From Streptomyces taklimakanensis (GTDB lineage: Bacteria > Actinomycetota > Actinomycetes > Streptomycetales > Streptomycetaceae): a DNA stretch of 64,000 nucleotides. Both the position numbers and the translations under genes were made by a program. Shown here in pieces: positions 47,401 to 55,848 of the stretch. A model generated the notes under the pieces. The model saw nothing but the letters and a program-made list of their open reading frames with translations, had not been told where the DNA came from and ran no database searches. Location of the stretch: NCBI RefSeq assembly GCF_009709575.1, contig NZ_WIXO01000001.1:434001-498000 (forward strand). The letters are read 5' to 3'. Every line of letters starts with the position of its first letter. Positions within the stretch are counted from its first letter, which is position 1.

Positions 47401-47599
47401 CCTCGGCGTTGCTGCCGTAGGTGCCGATCGGCCCGGGGAAGGTCCCGTCGAAGTCGTCGACGGTGCGGGTGGGTTCGGCGGCCGCCGCGGTGGGCGTCAA
47501 CCCCGAGGCGAGGAGGGCGAGGAGGGCGCCGAGCGTCCCCAGCGCCGTTCTCGTCCGTCGCCGTCTGTGGTCGGGTCTTCCGTGCAACAGCTGTCCCAT
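44426..47599 (-). CDS. large secreted GH3 beta-glucosidase with N-terminal binding domains
   Basis: A 1057-residue exported enzyme. A signal peptide (about 1-41) precedes a carbohydrate-binding-like beta sandwich (about 45-215), a Calx-beta-like domain (about 220-320), and the GH3 catalytic pair. The nucleophile is Asp624 in FVISDWQAIDQ; VLATAKHYVGDGGTE is the substrate-binding KHY segment; GGWTITWQGTSGDITEG and SGRPQIV lie in GH3-C. Instead of the usual FnIII-like tail the protein ends in about 130 residues of predicted helices from residue 925. It should act outside the cell on beta-glucans. The ATG at 47599 has no clear ribosome site. A LacI-type palindrome precedes the gene. Confidence 0.9.
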   Translation of the reverse strand: MGQLLHGRPDHRRRRTRTALGTLGALLALLASGLTPTAAAAEPTRTVDDFDGTFPGPIGTYGSNAEDTPAISQVPAEARPGANAFNRAMRVEYGISAWGGFDHSLTATEDWSGFEGLSFWVKGTGSGQRVQFEVKDGGPNAGQAELWAGYFTDDTDDWKQVKTPFEDFVRRPDYQPAGAPSDGTLELTDMWGYAVNLPAASGTLEFDQVELYGVGGVRARVATDSPVYTVDHGDTATVKVSVGTTGNVPLAEPVTVRYGTGEGTARPGEDYTPVEGTLTFPAGTPSGAVKTFTVTTKRNAEAATAKTIPITLTVDGGRAPTDPPTVVVDAHGLPYLDPRLPVEKRVRDLLSRMTVDEKIGQMTQAERGALETQDDIAGYELGSLLSGGGSNPTPNTPEAWADMVDGFQLRAQQTRLQIPLIYGVDAVHGHNNVVGATIFPHNTGLGAARDPELVEDTAHVTAEEVRATGIPWNFSPCLCVSRDERWGRAYEAYSEDPALVTRLATAVEGHQGRADGSDLKDADRVLATAKHYVGDGGTEFGSSTTGTYTIDQGVTRTTRQELEAVHIAPFVEAVDEGVGTVMPSFSSVDFLGDGEGPVKMHAHADLITDVLKGELGFDGFVISDWQAIDQIPGDYASDVRTSINAGLDMIMVPYDYKAFTSTLREQVDSGAVPMSRIDDAVARILTKKFQLGLFEKPYADRTHLDEVGSAEHRGLAREAAADSQVLLKNDGDLLPLKGDEKLYVAGSNADDLGNQSGGWTITWQGTSGDITEGTTILEGLGEVAPEAEVTFSEDASAPTGGHEVGVVVVGETPYAEGVGDVGNGHDLRLSDADRKAIDTVCGAMDCAVLIVSGRPQIVTDQLGDIDALVASWLPGSEGAGVADTLFGERPFTGRLPVSWPRSAEQVPVNVGDREYAPLYPYGWGLRTDSARDRLAEVRDDLLDRRRDGAARAAAAHLRHALKGSHWRADGTVRDAHAVLRSLGKAAGKLERVKGDPYLLADEVVSVARDIAQAALLRAGDDASGKAVARTADADHALASGEYAKAVRHLTEAHRLAR

Positions 47600-47774
47600 G
47601 GCGGCTCCCGTCGGACACGGATCGCTTGTTCAGTAGGTGAACGCACGGAGGTGCTATGTCCCTGTCATGCGCACGGCGCTGATCCTGTATGCGGCCCGAT
47701 TCGGCGTCAAGCCCCTTGATCAGTGCATTTCTTGGAGGAATCCGGCTCGGCGCCGCCACCTGGACACCGAAAAT

Positions 47775-47793
47775 GAGAGCGCTCTCGACACTA
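47775..47793 (-). promoter_or_regulatory. LacI-type operator GAGAGCGCTCTC with adjacent -10 TAGTGT
   Basis: A perfect 12-bp palindrome at 47775-47786 shares AGCGCT with CebR boxes. On the minus strand TAGTGT at 47788-47793 is a good -10, so the operator sits at the transcription start of the GH3 gene. The layout matches the Cip1-like and Gfo promoters. Confidence 0.68.
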
Positions 47794-47825
47794 CCGCAGG
47801 TGAGGGCCCCCGAAGGGACGGGCGG

Positions 47826-47883
47826 GGCGTCCGCCGCGCGGCGGGGCGGGCCCGGTCGGGCGCCCCGCCACGCGGCGGACGCC
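47826..47883 (-). terminator. long-loop hairpin after the second Gfo/Idh gene
   Basis: Thirteen-base arms (47826-47838 and 47871-47883) flank a 32-base G+C-rich loop, just beyond the stop at 47889. Confidence 0.55.
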
Positions 47884-47888
47884 GGTGG

Positions 47889-48887
47889 TCACTCCTGCGG
47901 GTAACGGACGCCGACGCGTTCCCGGGCGGCGTCCAGGGTCGCCATCACGGCGAGCGTCCCGTCCAGTGGAACCAGCGGGGACTCGGTCTCCTTCTCCCGC
48001 AGGCAGCGCATCACCTCGGCGGCCTCGGGCCCGTAGCCGGTCCCACCGGGCACCTCCGGCACCCGGACCTCCCGCGCCTCGTGCCCCTCGCGGTGCAGGA
48101 CGAAGGAGCGGGGCGCGAAGAAGCCGTGCGGCAGTTCGATGCGCCCCCGGGTGCCGCTGACGGCCGCCACGGTGGGACCGGCGGAGGCGATGGAGCACGA
48201 CAGGGTGGCGACGGCGCCGCTGTCGTAGCCGAGCAGCACACCGGTGGTCTCGTCCACCCCCTCGGGCGTCAGATGGGCCCACGCCGCGACCGAGGCGGGC
48301 GCGCCGAGGACGAGATGGGCGAACGACACCGGGTAGATCCCCAGGTCCAGCAGGGCGCCGCCGCCCAGCCGGGGGTCGCGCAGCCGGTGCGAGGCGTCCA
48401 CCGGCGCGACGATGCCGAAGTCGGCGTGGACGGAGCGGACCTCACCGATCTCCCCGCCGGCAACGATGTCGAGCATGCGCCGGATCACCGGGTTGCAGTA
48501 GGTCCACATGGCCTCCATCAGGAAGACGCCCTTGCGGCGGGCCAGTTCGACCAGTTCCCGCGCCTGTGCCAGGTTGAGCGTGAGCGGCTTCTCGCACAGC
48601 ACCGCCTTGCCCGCCTCCAGGCACAGGCGGGCGGCCTCCAGGTGGGCCGAGTGGGGCGTGGCGACGTAGACGACGTCGACGTCCGGGTCGGCGGCCAGCT
48701 CGGCCCAGCTCCCGTACGCCCGGGGGATGCCGTGCTCGTCGGCGAAGCGGCGAGCGGACGCGTCCGAGCGGGAGCCCACCGCCGCGATCTCACCGCCGGG
48801 CACCTGTGCGAGGTCCCGCGCGAAGGCCCCGGCTATCCCGCCCGTGGCCAGGATGCCCCATCTGATGGTGTCTTCCCTGCGTGTCAT
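47889..48887 (-). CDS. Gfo/Idh/MocA-family oxidoreductase
   Basis: A 332-residue NAD(P)-dependent dehydrogenase-like enzyme. The Rossmann start is RWGILATGGIAGAFARDL, the family Glu-Lys-Pro is in AVLCEKPLTLNLAQA, and the substrate domain includes GGGALLDLGIYPVSFAHLVL. It resembles the dimeric-dihydrodiol and glucose-fructose oxidoreductase branch. The ATG at 48887 follows GGGGGAGCGC. It lies upstream of the GH3 gene on the same strand but a terminator and separate promoter intervene. Relation to the Gfo at 7 kb is only at family level. Confidence 0.87.
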   Translation of the reverse strand: MTRREDTIRWGILATGGIAGAFARDLAQVPGGEIAAVGSRSDASARRFADEHGIPRAYGSWAELAADPDVDVVYVATPHSAHLEAARLCLEAGKAVLCEKPLTLNLAQARELVELARRKGVFLMEAMWTYCNPVIRRMLDIVAGGEIGEVRSVHADFGIVAPVDASHRLRDPRLGGGALLDLGIYPVSFAHLVLGAPASVAAWAHLTPEGVDETTGVLLGYDSGAVATLSCSIASAGPTVAAVSGTRGRIELPHGFFAPRSFVLHREGHEAREVRVPEVPGGTGYGPEAAEVMRCLREKETESPLVPLDGTLAVMATLDAARERVGVRYPQE

Positions 48888-49111
48888 GCGCTCCCCCGGC
48901 TCTCGGGTGTCGTCGACGTACCCCGCTCACCCTACGGTGGGCGCACCACCGTGCCGAGCGCCGTCCACATGGTGTCCGGCCCTCCCCCGGTCCCGCTCCG
49001 CCCCGCCCCGCTCCACCCCGCCGGAGACCGGTTCCGACAGGAGCCTTGCCGCCGCACCCCCGCTGTGTCATATATGTCTGGACCAATTGCCGATCGTGTG
49101 AGGGGCTCCCC

Positions 49112-50101
49112 GTGGGACGGACGTCCACGCCCGCCGTGGCGACCGCGCTGCTCGCCCTCTGCCTGCCGTTGACGGGCTGTCTGCCCGGCGGTGACGGCGA
49201 CGACGTGCCGCCCACCACGCCGGCCGGTGTGACCGCCCAGGCCGGCAGCGCCACCTCCGTGCACGTGATGTGGAACGGTTCCACCGACGACACGGGAGTG
49301 GCCGGGTACGAGGTCCTGCGCTCCGGCGAGAAGGCGGTCGACGTTCCCGGGGACCGGCACATGGTGGACGTCGACGGACTGACGCCGTCCACCACGTACA
49401 CCTTCAGCGTCCGGGCCCGCGACGCGGCGGGCAACCTCTCGCCGGCCGCCGCCGAGGTGTCCGTCACCACCCCGGCCGCCGCCCCCGACGACGACACCCC
49501 GCCCACCCGACCCGAGGAGGCGCGGGGCCGGGCCGAGGGCGCTCGCGCCGCCTCCCTGCGCTGGAAGGCCGCAAAGGACGACCACGGCGTGTCCTCCTAC
49601 GAGGTCCACCAGGGCGGCACCGCGATCCACAGCGTGCCCGGCGACGCGACCGAGACGCTGGTGACGGGGCTGCGTCCCGGTGTGCGCTACTCCTTCACCG
49701 TCGTCGCGCGCGACGCGGCGGGCAACGCCTCCCCCGCGAGCCGGACCGTGGAGCTCACCACCGACCCGGCGCCGGGCGGTGGCCCCGGCACGGCACCCGG
49801 CGACTTCCGGGCCACCGTCCGCACCACCGGGGACGGCACGCACCTGGACCTGTCCTGGGTGCCGCCGGCGACGGGCGGGAGGATCACCCAGTACGAGATC
49901 CACCTCGACGGGAAGCTCGCCACCACCCTCAACTGGAGCACCGGGACGTCCGGGGGCAGGATCGAGTACGACCTCTACCTCGGCCGGGAGCGGGACGTCA
50001 CCCACACCGTGCGCCTGCGCGCCCGGCTCCCCGACGGCACCTGGGGCGCCTTCTCCGAGCGACGGACCGTCACCACCGACGGGGCCGCCGGCGGGGGGTG
50101 A
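49112..50101 (+). CDS. fibronectin type III lipoprotein
   Basis: A 329-residue lipoprotein. The signal peptide ends in the lipobox LTGC with the lipidated Cys near residue 23. Two FnIII domains follow (about 35-120 and 130-225), each ending in the ARDAAGN-type strand typical of bacterial FnIII (YTFSVRARDAAGNLSPAAAE and YSFTVVARDAAGNASPASRT). A third beta domain (about 235-325) contains GGRITQYEIHLDGKLATTLN. No catalytic motif is present; such proteins usually hold polysaccharides or link extracellular enzymes. The GTG at 49112 follows GAGGGG. The gene is divergent from the Gfo/Idh gene. Confidence 0.85.
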   Translation: MGRTSTPAVATALLALCLPLTGCLPGGDGDDVPPTTPAGVTAQAGSATSVHVMWNGSTDDTGVAGYEVLRSGEKAVDVPGDRHMVDVDGLTPSTTYTFSVRARDAAGNLSPAAAEVSVTTPAAAPDDDTPPTRPEEARGRAEGARAASLRWKAAKDDHGVSSYEVHQGGTAIHSVPGDATETLVTGLRPGVRYSFTVVARDAAGNASPASRTVELTTDPAPGGGPGTAPGDFRATVRTTGDGTHLDLSWVPPATGGRITQYEIHLDGKLATTLNWSTGTSGGRIEYDLYLGRERDVTHTVRLRARLPDGTWGAFSERRTVTTDGAAGGG

Positions 50102-50134
50102 GGGCCGGTGGCCCCGCCGGGCTACGGTGGAGGC

Positions 50135-50650
50135 GTGCGCCTGTTGCTGACCTCCGACACCCACCTGCCCAAACGCGCCCGACACCTGCCCGACGAGCTG
50201 CTGGCCCGTGTCGCGGAGGCCGACGTGGTGGTCCACGCCGGGGACTGGGTGGACACCGCCACCCTCGACCTGCTCCGGGAGCGGTCGCGGTGCCTGATCG
50301 GCGTGTACGGCAACAACGACGGCCCCGAACTGCGGGCCCGACTGCCCGAGGTGGCCCGCGCGGAGCCGGGAGGGCTGCGCCTGGGCGTCGTCCACGAGAC
50401 GGGGCCCAGGCGGGGACGGGAGAAGCGGTGCGCCGAACGCTTCCCCGACCTGGACGTCCTGGTCTTCGGACACAGCCACATCCCCTGGGACACCACGGCC
50501 GCCAGGCCCGACGGCGGGACGTTGCGGCTGCTCAACCCCGGCTCCCCCACCGACCGCCGCGCCCAGCCCCACTGCACCTACATGACCGCCTCCGTGGTGG
50601 CGGGCGAACTCCGCGACGTGGAACTGCACCGGCTGCCGCCCCGCCGCTGA
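50135..50650 (+). CDS. YfcE/MJ0936-type metallophosphoesterase
   Basis: A 171-residue cytoplasmic calcineurin-fold phosphodiesterase of the small YfcE/MJ0936 type. Metal-site motifs in order: LLTSDTHLPK (Asp-x-His), HAGDWVD, GVYGNNDGPE, VVHETG and FGHSHIPWD. Members hydrolyse cyclic or model phosphodiesters; no native substrate is certain. The GTG at 50135 is preceded by GGTGGAGGC. It may be transcribed with the fibronectin lipoprotein gene 33 bases upstream. Confidence 0.87.
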   Translation: MRLLLTSDTHLPKRARHLPDELLARVAEADVVVHAGDWVDTATLDLLRERSRCLIGVYGNNDGPELRARLPEVARAEPGGLRLGVVHETGPRRGREKRCAERFPDLDVLVFGHSHIPWDTTAARPDGGTLRLLNPGSPTDRRAQPHCTYMTASVVAGELRDVELHRLPPRR

Positions 50651-50800
50651 GACCGGGGGCACCGGTCGGCCGCCCGGGTACGAGCCGACCGCCGCGCACC
50701 GCACCGCACCGCTCCCGGTCGCCGACCCGGCCCCCGGGACGCACCGCCCGGCGCCCGGCCGGTTTACGCTCCTCCCATGACCGACGAGGAAGAGGGAGCC

Positions 50801-51568
50801 GTGGAACACACGGACACGGTGATCGACCTCAACGCCGATCTCGGCGAGGGCTTCGGGCGGTGGCGGCTCACCGACGACGAGGGGTTGCTCTCCGTCGTCA
50901 GCAGCGCCAACGTCGCGTGCGGCTTCCACGCCGGCGATCCGACCACCATGCGGCGGGTGTGCGCGGAGGCGGCCGAGCGGGGCGTGGCGATCGGCGCCCA
51001 GGTCGCCTACCGCGATCTGGCGGGCTTCGGCCGGCGGGCGATGGACGTCCCCGAGGAGGAACTGGCCGACGAGGTCGCCTACCAGATCGGTGCCCTGCGG
51101 GTCTTCGCCGAGGCGGCCGGGGCGCGGGTCGCGTACGTCAAACCACACGGCGCGCTCTACAACCGCACGGTGCGCGACGCGGCCCAGGCGCGGGCCGTCG
51201 TCGCGGGAGTGCTGTCGGCCGGCGGTGGGCTGCCGGTGTTGGGGTTGCCCGGTTCGCTGCTGCTGGCGTCCGCCGGCGAGGCCGGACTGCCCGTGGTCAC
51301 CGAGGCGTTCGCCGATCGCGGCTACACCCCCGAGGGCACGTTGGTGCCGCGGCGGGAGCCCGGCGCGGTGCTGACCGATCCCGACGCCGTGGTGGCCCAG
51401 GCCCTGGACATCGCGCTGCGCGGGCGGGTGCGGACGGACACCGGGTCGGTCGCCGCCGGCGCCAGGTCGCTGTGCGTGCACGGCGACACCCCGGGCGCCG
51501 TCGCGCTGGCCCGACGGGTGCGGGAGGCGCTCCAGGGGGCCGGGGTGCGGATCGGGGCGTTCGCGTGA
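50801..51568 (+). CDS. pxpA: 5-oxoprolinase subunit PxpA (LamB/YcsF family)
   Basis: A 255-residue subunit of the ATP-dependent 5-oxoprolinase that turns pyroglutamate, an unavoidable damage product of glutamine, into glutamate. The family opening IDLNADLGEGFGRW is at the N-terminus, with SSANVACGFHAGDPTTM and AYVKPHGALYNRT as metal and substrate motifs and DRGYTPEGTLVPR later. GTG 50801 has GGGAGCC directly upstream. An in-frame ATG at 50777 lacks a ribosome site but has a TACGCT -10-like hexamer 7 bases before it, so a leaderless start eight codons earlier is possible. Its end overlaps pxpB by four bases. Confidence 0.92.
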   Translation: MEHTDTVIDLNADLGEGFGRWRLTDDEGLLSVVSSANVACGFHAGDPTTMRRVCAEAAERGVAIGAQVAYRDLAGFGRRAMDVPEEELADEVAYQIGALRVFAEAAGARVAYVKPHGALYNRTVRDAAQARAVVAGVLSAGGGLPVLGLPGSLLLASAGEAGLPVVTEAFADRGYTPEGTLVPRREPGAVLTDPDAVVAQALDIALRGRVRTDTGSVAAGARSLCVHGDTPGAVALARRVREALQGAGVRIGAFA

Positions 51569-52179
51569 GGATGCTGCCCATGGGCAGACGGGCCCTGTTG
51601 GTGGAGGTGGAGAGCACCGAGCGGGCCCAGGCCCTCCACGCCGAACTGCTGCGGTTGCGGGAGGCCGGCGAGCTGCCCGCGGTGGACGAGATCGTCCCGG
51701 CCGCGGTCACCGTCCTGGTGGACGGGGTGGACGATCCGGTGGCGCTCGCGGAGCGGTTGCGGGGGCTGGAGGTGCCGGAGAAGGCCTCGTCCCACGCCGC
51801 GTCGGTGGTGCTGCCGGTGCGCTACGACGGCCCGGACCTGACCGATGTCGCCTCGCTGTGGGGGACGACCGAGGAGGACGTCGTCGCGCTCCACACCGGG
51901 ACGGAGTTCCGGGTCGCCTTCTGCGGGTTCGCGCCCGGCTTCGGCTACCTCACCGGTCTGCCCGAGGCCCTGCGGGTGCCTCGCCGGGCGACGCCGCGCA
52001 CGGCGGTGCCACCGGGTTCGGTGGGGCTGGCCGGGCCGTACACCGGCGTCTACCCGCGCACCTCCCCCGGCGGGTGGCAGCTGATCGGCCAAACCGACGC
52101 CGTGCTGTGGGACGTGACGCGCGAACCCGCCGCGCTGCTCTCCCCCGGCACCCGGGTGCGCTTCGAGGCGGTCGCGTGA
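51565..52179 (+). CDS. pxpB: 5-oxoprolinase subunit PxpB
   Basis: A 204-residue cyclophilin-like subunit (allophanate hydrolase subunit 1 family). Conserved marks are VVLPVRYDGPDLTDVASL, FCGFAPGFGYLTGLP and GSVGLAGPYTGVYPRTSPGG, followed by WQLIGQT. With PxpC it is thought to activate 5-oxoproline by phosphorylation before PxpA opens the ring. The GTG at 51565 overlaps the pxpA stop (GTGA), and its own stop overlaps the pxpC start the same way, so subunits are made in step. Confidence 0.92.
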   Translation: MRMLPMGRRALLVEVESTERAQALHAELLRLREAGELPAVDEIVPAAVTVLVDGVDDPVALAERLRGLEVPEKASSHAASVVLPVRYDGPDLTDVASLWGTTEEDVVALHTGTEFRVAFCGFAPGFGYLTGLPEALRVPRRATPRTAVPPGSVGLAGPYTGVYPRTSPGGWQLIGQTDAVLWDVTREPAALLSPGTRVRFEAVA

Positions 52180-53063
52180 CGGGGCCCGCGGCGGGAGGTG
52201 TGTTGGAGGTGGTGCGGGCCGGGGCCCTGACCACCGTGCAGGACCTGGGCCGGACGGGCCTGGCCCATCTGGGGGTGCCGCGCGCGGGGGCGGTGGACCT
52301 CCCCGCCCACCGGCTCGCCAACCGCCTGGTGGGCAATCCGGCCGGGGCGGCCACCCTGGAGACGACCCTCACCGGGTGCGCGGTGCGGGTGCGCGCGGGG
52401 CGGCCGGTGTCCGTGGCGGTGACGGGCGCCCCCTGCCCGGTGCGGATCGACGGCCGCCCGGCCCCGTGGGGCACGACCGTGCGGGTGTCGGACGGGTCCG
52501 TCGTGGAGCTGGACGCCGCGCGGGCCGGAGTACGCGGCTACCTGGCCGTGGCAGGGGGTGTCGCGGTCGAGCCGGTGCTCGGCAGCCGCTCCACCGACCT
52601 GCTCTCCGGCCTCGGGCCCGAGCCGCTGTCGGAGGGGGTCCGGCTGCCGATCGGCGGGGAACGCGGGTGGGCCCCGCACCCCGACATCGTCCCGGTACCG
52701 GGTCCGCCGGTGACGGAGCTGGTCCTGCCCCTGGTGCTCGGGCCGCGCGACGACTGGTTCACCCCCGCCGCCCTGCGTCTGCTGGGCGCGGGCGCCTGGC
52801 GGGTGTCGGCCGCGAGCAACCGCGTCGGCCTGCGCACCGAGGGGCCGTCCCTGGAGCGGGCCCGGGGTGGCGAGCTGCCCAGTGAGGGCGTGGTCACGGG
52901 GGCGGTGCAGGTGCCACCGGACGGCCGTCCGGTGGTCTTCCTCGCCGACCACCCGACGACGGGCGGCTATCCGGTCGTCGGTGTGGTGCCCGAGGAGGCG
53001 CTGGCGGCCGCGGCGCAGGCGGTGCCGGGGCTCGCGGTGCGCTTCGTTCCGCTGCGGCGCTGA
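52176..53063 (+). CDS. pxpC: 5-oxoprolinase subunit PxpC
   Basis: A 295-residue member of the biotin-dependent carboxyltransferase-like family (allophanate hydrolase subunit 2), acting with PxpB. Characteristic segments are VVRAGALTTVQDLGRTGLAH, GVPRAGAVDLPAHRLANRL, GNPAGAATLE, and the C-terminal GAVQVPPDGRPVVFLADH and TTGGYPVVG. The GTG at 52176 overlaps pxpB by four bases. It is the last gene of the operon. Confidence 0.92.
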   Translation: MTGPAAGGVLEVVRAGALTTVQDLGRTGLAHLGVPRAGAVDLPAHRLANRLVGNPAGAATLETTLTGCAVRVRAGRPVSVAVTGAPCPVRIDGRPAPWGTTVRVSDGSVVELDAARAGVRGYLAVAGGVAVEPVLGSRSTDLLSGLGPEPLSEGVRLPIGGERGWAPHPDIVPVPGPPVTELVLPLVLGPRDDWFTPAALRLLGAGAWRVSAASNRVGLRTEGPSLERARGGELPSEGVVTGAVQVPPDGRPVVFLADHPTTGGYPVVGVVPEEALAAAAQAVPGLAVRFVPLRR

Positions 53064-53126
53064 CCGCGCCGCAGCGGGAGCTCGGACGCGGGTTCCGCCC
53101 CACCTCCGGGGCACCCGGGGGCGGGC

Positions 53127-53429
53127 TCACCGCCCCTGGGTGTTCCTGCCGTGGGACTCCTCGCCGGGGCCCACCTCGCGGTCCCCCTCCTCCGTGTCGG
53201 CGGTGGTGGTGCCCTCCACCTCGACGCCCTTCAGTTGCTGCCCCTCGACGGTGCCGCCCTCGGAGAACCCCTCGGCCGCGGACGCCGTGCCGGGGACGAC
53301 CCGCTGCCCCCGCCGCGCCTCGCCGCCGGAGTGGGCCCCGGGGCCGCGGTCGGCCGGATCGGTGCGGCGCTCCGCCTCCCGGCCGCGCTCGCCCTCGCCC
53401 TGTTCCCGGTTCCTGTTCGCCTCGCCCAT
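53127..53429 (-). CDS. small hydrophilic, probably disordered protein, 100 aa
   Basis: A 100-residue protein with almost no hydrophobic or aromatic residues and many Glu, Gly, Arg and Thr. The N-terminal half is strongly charged (EANRNREQGEGERGREAERR); the C-terminal half is acidic, with GQQLKGVEVEGTTTADTEE and a GEESHGRNTQGR tail. This is what a disordered or desiccation-type protein looks like, but I do not recognise a family. The ATG at 53429 has GAGGACC upstream and is preferred over ATG 53444. The gene is divergent from the PhoX gene. Confidence 0.6.
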   Translation of the reverse strand: MGEANRNREQGEGERGREAERRTDPADRGPGAHSGGEARRGQRVVPGTASAAEGFSEGGTVEGQQLKGVEVEGTTTADTEEGDREVGPGEESHGRNTQGR

Positions 53430-53719
53430 GGCCGTGGTCCTCATTGTGTGTCGCGTTCGGATGCACGGCGCAGGTACCCGGTGACCGCGTCCGAAAACGG
53501 CGCCGCGGAGCCGTGGGGCGGCAGCGCTCCCGGACGGCGCGCGGGTCGGTGTCCGCCCCGGCGGTCGAGGGCCGCCGGGACCGCCCGGCCCCGGCGGCGC
53601 GGCACGGAAGGTTTCCCCAACGGTCTCCTTCCGTTGGGAGGCGGCCGGCGGTTCGCTCCCTAGGGTGATCGCGGCCCGTCCCCACCCCCCGCGTCGCCCA
53701 CCGGCCCGAAAGGGATCCC

Positions 53720-55078
53720 ATGACCAGCACACCCATTGACGGAATAAGCGATTCCGGTTTTGAACGGCGCACTCTCCTGCGCGGAGCCGCGGTGGCCGCG
53801 GCCGCCGGTCTTCCCTTCCAGGCGCTCACCGCGCGGACGGCGGCCGCCGAGCCCGCCAAGTTCGACTTCGACCCCGGCTACGGTCCGCTGCGCCCGGTGA
53901 AGGACCAGACCACCGGTCTGGAACTGCTCTGTCTGCCGCGCGGCTTCGAGTACATCTCCTACGGCTGGACCAACGACCCGATGGACGACGGGGTCCGCAC
54001 CCCCGGCTCGCACGACGGCATGGCCGCCTTCCGCCACGGCGACCGGGTCCACCTGGTGCGCAACCACGAGCGCGGCGCCGGCCCCGCCTTCACCTCCCCC
54101 GCCTACAACCCCGCGGCCGGTGGCGGCACCACCACCCTGGTCTTCGACCCGGACGCCGGGCAGTGGCTGGAGTCCTACGGCAGCCTCGGCGGCACCATCC
54201 GCAACTGCGCGGGCGGCCCCACCCCGTGGGGCACCTGGCTCACCTGCGAGGAGACCTTCGGGACGACCGCCGGCAAGCGCCACGGCTACGTCTTCGAGGT
54301 GGCTTCGCAGGGCAAGGGCGATCCCACTCCCCTGACCGCCATGGGCCGGTTCAACCACGAGGCCGTCGCCGTCGATCCCGCGACCGGGCGCGTCTACGAG
54401 ACCGAGGACCGGGGAGACGCCTGCCTGTACCGCTTCACCCCGGCGGTGCCGGGCCGGCTGTCCAAGGGCGGGCGGCTGGAGGCGCTGCGCATCGGGGAGG
54501 CCTCCTACGACACCCGTCGTGACGGCGCGGTGTCCTACGGCACCGTCTCCTGGGTGCCGGTCGGGGACGTCGACCCGGACGGCGACACGGTGCGCCGACA
54601 GGCCCAGGCCAACGGCGCCGCCGTCTTCAGCCGCCTGGAGGGCGCCTGGTACGGCAACGACCGGATCTACGTGATCACCACCGACGGCGGTCCCGCCCGC
54701 CAGGGGCAGGTCTTCGAACTCGACCCGGCCACCGACGAGTTCCGGGTGCTCTTCGCCTCCCCCGGCTCCGAGGTCCTCAACGCGCCGGACAACATGTGCG
54801 TCAGCCCGCGCGGCGGTCTGGTGCTGTGCGAGGACGGCGGCGGCACCGAGTACGTCCACGGGCTGACCCCGGAAGGCGAGATCTTCCGGTTCGCCTCCAA
54901 CAACGTGGACCTGCGCGGGGGCACCGCGGGCAAGGACGTGCCGGCCGCCGACCACACCGGCTCGGAGTGGGCCGGATCCGTCTTCGAGCCGAAGAACGGC
55001 AACTGGCTGTTCGTGAACGTCCAGACGCCCGGCATCACCTTCGCCATCACCGGCCCCTGGCGCCGCGGAGCCCTCTGA
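53720..55078 (+). CDS. PhoX-family secreted phosphatase (DUF839)
   Basis: A 452-residue exported PhoX-type protein. The twin-arginine signal FERRTLLRGAAVAAAAG lies at residues about 15-31, as expected for metal-loaded PhoX enzymes. The beta-propeller carries GFEYISYGWTNDPMDDGVRT, HLVRNHERGAGPAFT, GGTIRNCAGGPTPWGTWLTC, CEETFG and MGRFNHEAVAVDPATGRVYE, the calcium and iron site region. PhoX releases phosphate from phosphomonoesters outside the cell. The ATG at 53720 has AAAGGGATCCC upstream. No clear Pho box repeat was found, so phosphate control is not shown by sequence. Confidence 0.87.
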   Translation: MTSTPIDGISDSGFERRTLLRGAAVAAAAGLPFQALTARTAAAEPAKFDFDPGYGPLRPVKDQTTGLELLCLPRGFEYISYGWTNDPMDDGVRTPGSHDGMAAFRHGDRVHLVRNHERGAGPAFTSPAYNPAAGGGTTTLVFDPDAGQWLESYGSLGGTIRNCAGGPTPWGTWLTCEETFGTTAGKRHGYVFEVASQGKGDPTPLTAMGRFNHEAVAVDPATGRVYETEDRGDACLYRFTPAVPGRLSKGGRLEALRIGEASYDTRRDGAVSYGTVSWVPVGDVDPDGDTVRRQAQANGAAVFSRLEGAWYGNDRIYVITTDGGPARQGQVFELDPATDEFRVLFASPGSEVLNAPDNMCVSPRGGLVLCEDGGGTEYVHGLTPEGEIFRFASNNVDLRGGTAGKDVPAADHTGSEWAGSVFEPKNGNWLFVNVQTPGITFAITGPWRRGAL

Positions 55079-55155
55079 TCCGGTCCGGTGCCGCCCCGGC
55101 CCGCCGTACCGTGCCCGGCGCTGCCGGTGCGGCGGGCCGCGCCTAGGATGCCGGT

Positions 55156-55608
55156 GTGGCGGGAGAAACCGATCTTCGAAGGCTGTTGGCGGACCTGCGT
55201 CCGGAACTCGATCCGGTCCGGTACGCCTTCGTCACCGTCTCCGGCGACCGCGTCCCGCCCGGACTCTCCCCCGTGGTCACCGTCGCCGAGGCGGAGGGCC
55301 TCACCCTGGTGGTGCCCGAGGAGGAGGCCGACCGGGCCGGACTCGACCACGACTACGCGGCGGGCCGGATCACCCTGCGGGTCCACTCCGCGCTGGACGC
55401 CGTGGGCCTGACCGCCGCCGTGGCCGCCGAACTCGCGTCGGCGGGGCTGAGCTGCAACGTGGTGGCCGGATACCACCACGACCACCTCTTCGTCCCCCAC
55501 GAGCGGGCCGAGGAGGCCGTACGTCTCCTGGAGGCCCTCGCGGACCGCTCGGCCCGCGCCGCCGACTCCTCCCGATCGGACCGCTCCTCCGGGGCGAACG
55601 AGCCGTAA
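55156..55608 (+). CDS. ACT-domain protein
   Basis: A 150-residue protein with two ACT-like halves. The first holds RYAFVTVSGDRVPPG and GLTLVVPEEEADRAG; the second holds ITLRVHSALDAVGLTAAVAA, GLSCNVVAGYHHDHLFV and the helix ERAEEAVRLLEALA. Proteins of this type (DUF2241/ACT7-like) bind small ligands such as amino acids; no enzyme part is attached. The GTG at 55156 lies seven bases after TAGGAT, a perfect actinobacterial -10, so the transcript is probably leaderless. The last 20 residues are serine/aspartate-rich and disordered. Confidence 0.8.
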   Translation: MAGETDLRRLLADLRPELDPVRYAFVTVSGDRVPPGLSPVVTVAEAEGLTLVVPEEEADRAGLDHDYAAGRITLRVHSALDAVGLTAAVAAELASAGLSCNVVAGYHHDHLFVPHERAEEAVRLLEALADRSARAADSSRSDRSSGANEP

Positions 55609-55848
55609 CCGGCCCGTCCCGTCGGCCGGCAGGTGTGGACGGCCGATGGGACGGGCCGGTCGTCCCGGTGCCCGGCGGGGCCGGGCGGACCGGCAGACGG
55701 TACCCGTCCGGTCGATGACGCCCGGATGCGTCGGGCGACACGGGGTAGACCGTCCGGGGCCGGGGACTCCTGGCTCCCGACGCGTCCCCTCCCCGGCTCC
55801 CCGCGCCGCCGCGTCGCGCGCGGGCCGCCCCCGAAGGAGGATGGATCC

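Noticed and set aside
49076..49086. GTCTGGACCAA near the fibronectin-lipoprotein promoter as a chitin (DasR or chi-repeat) site
   Set aside because: Only one imperfect half is present, without the symmetric arm or second direct repeat, so chance is likely.
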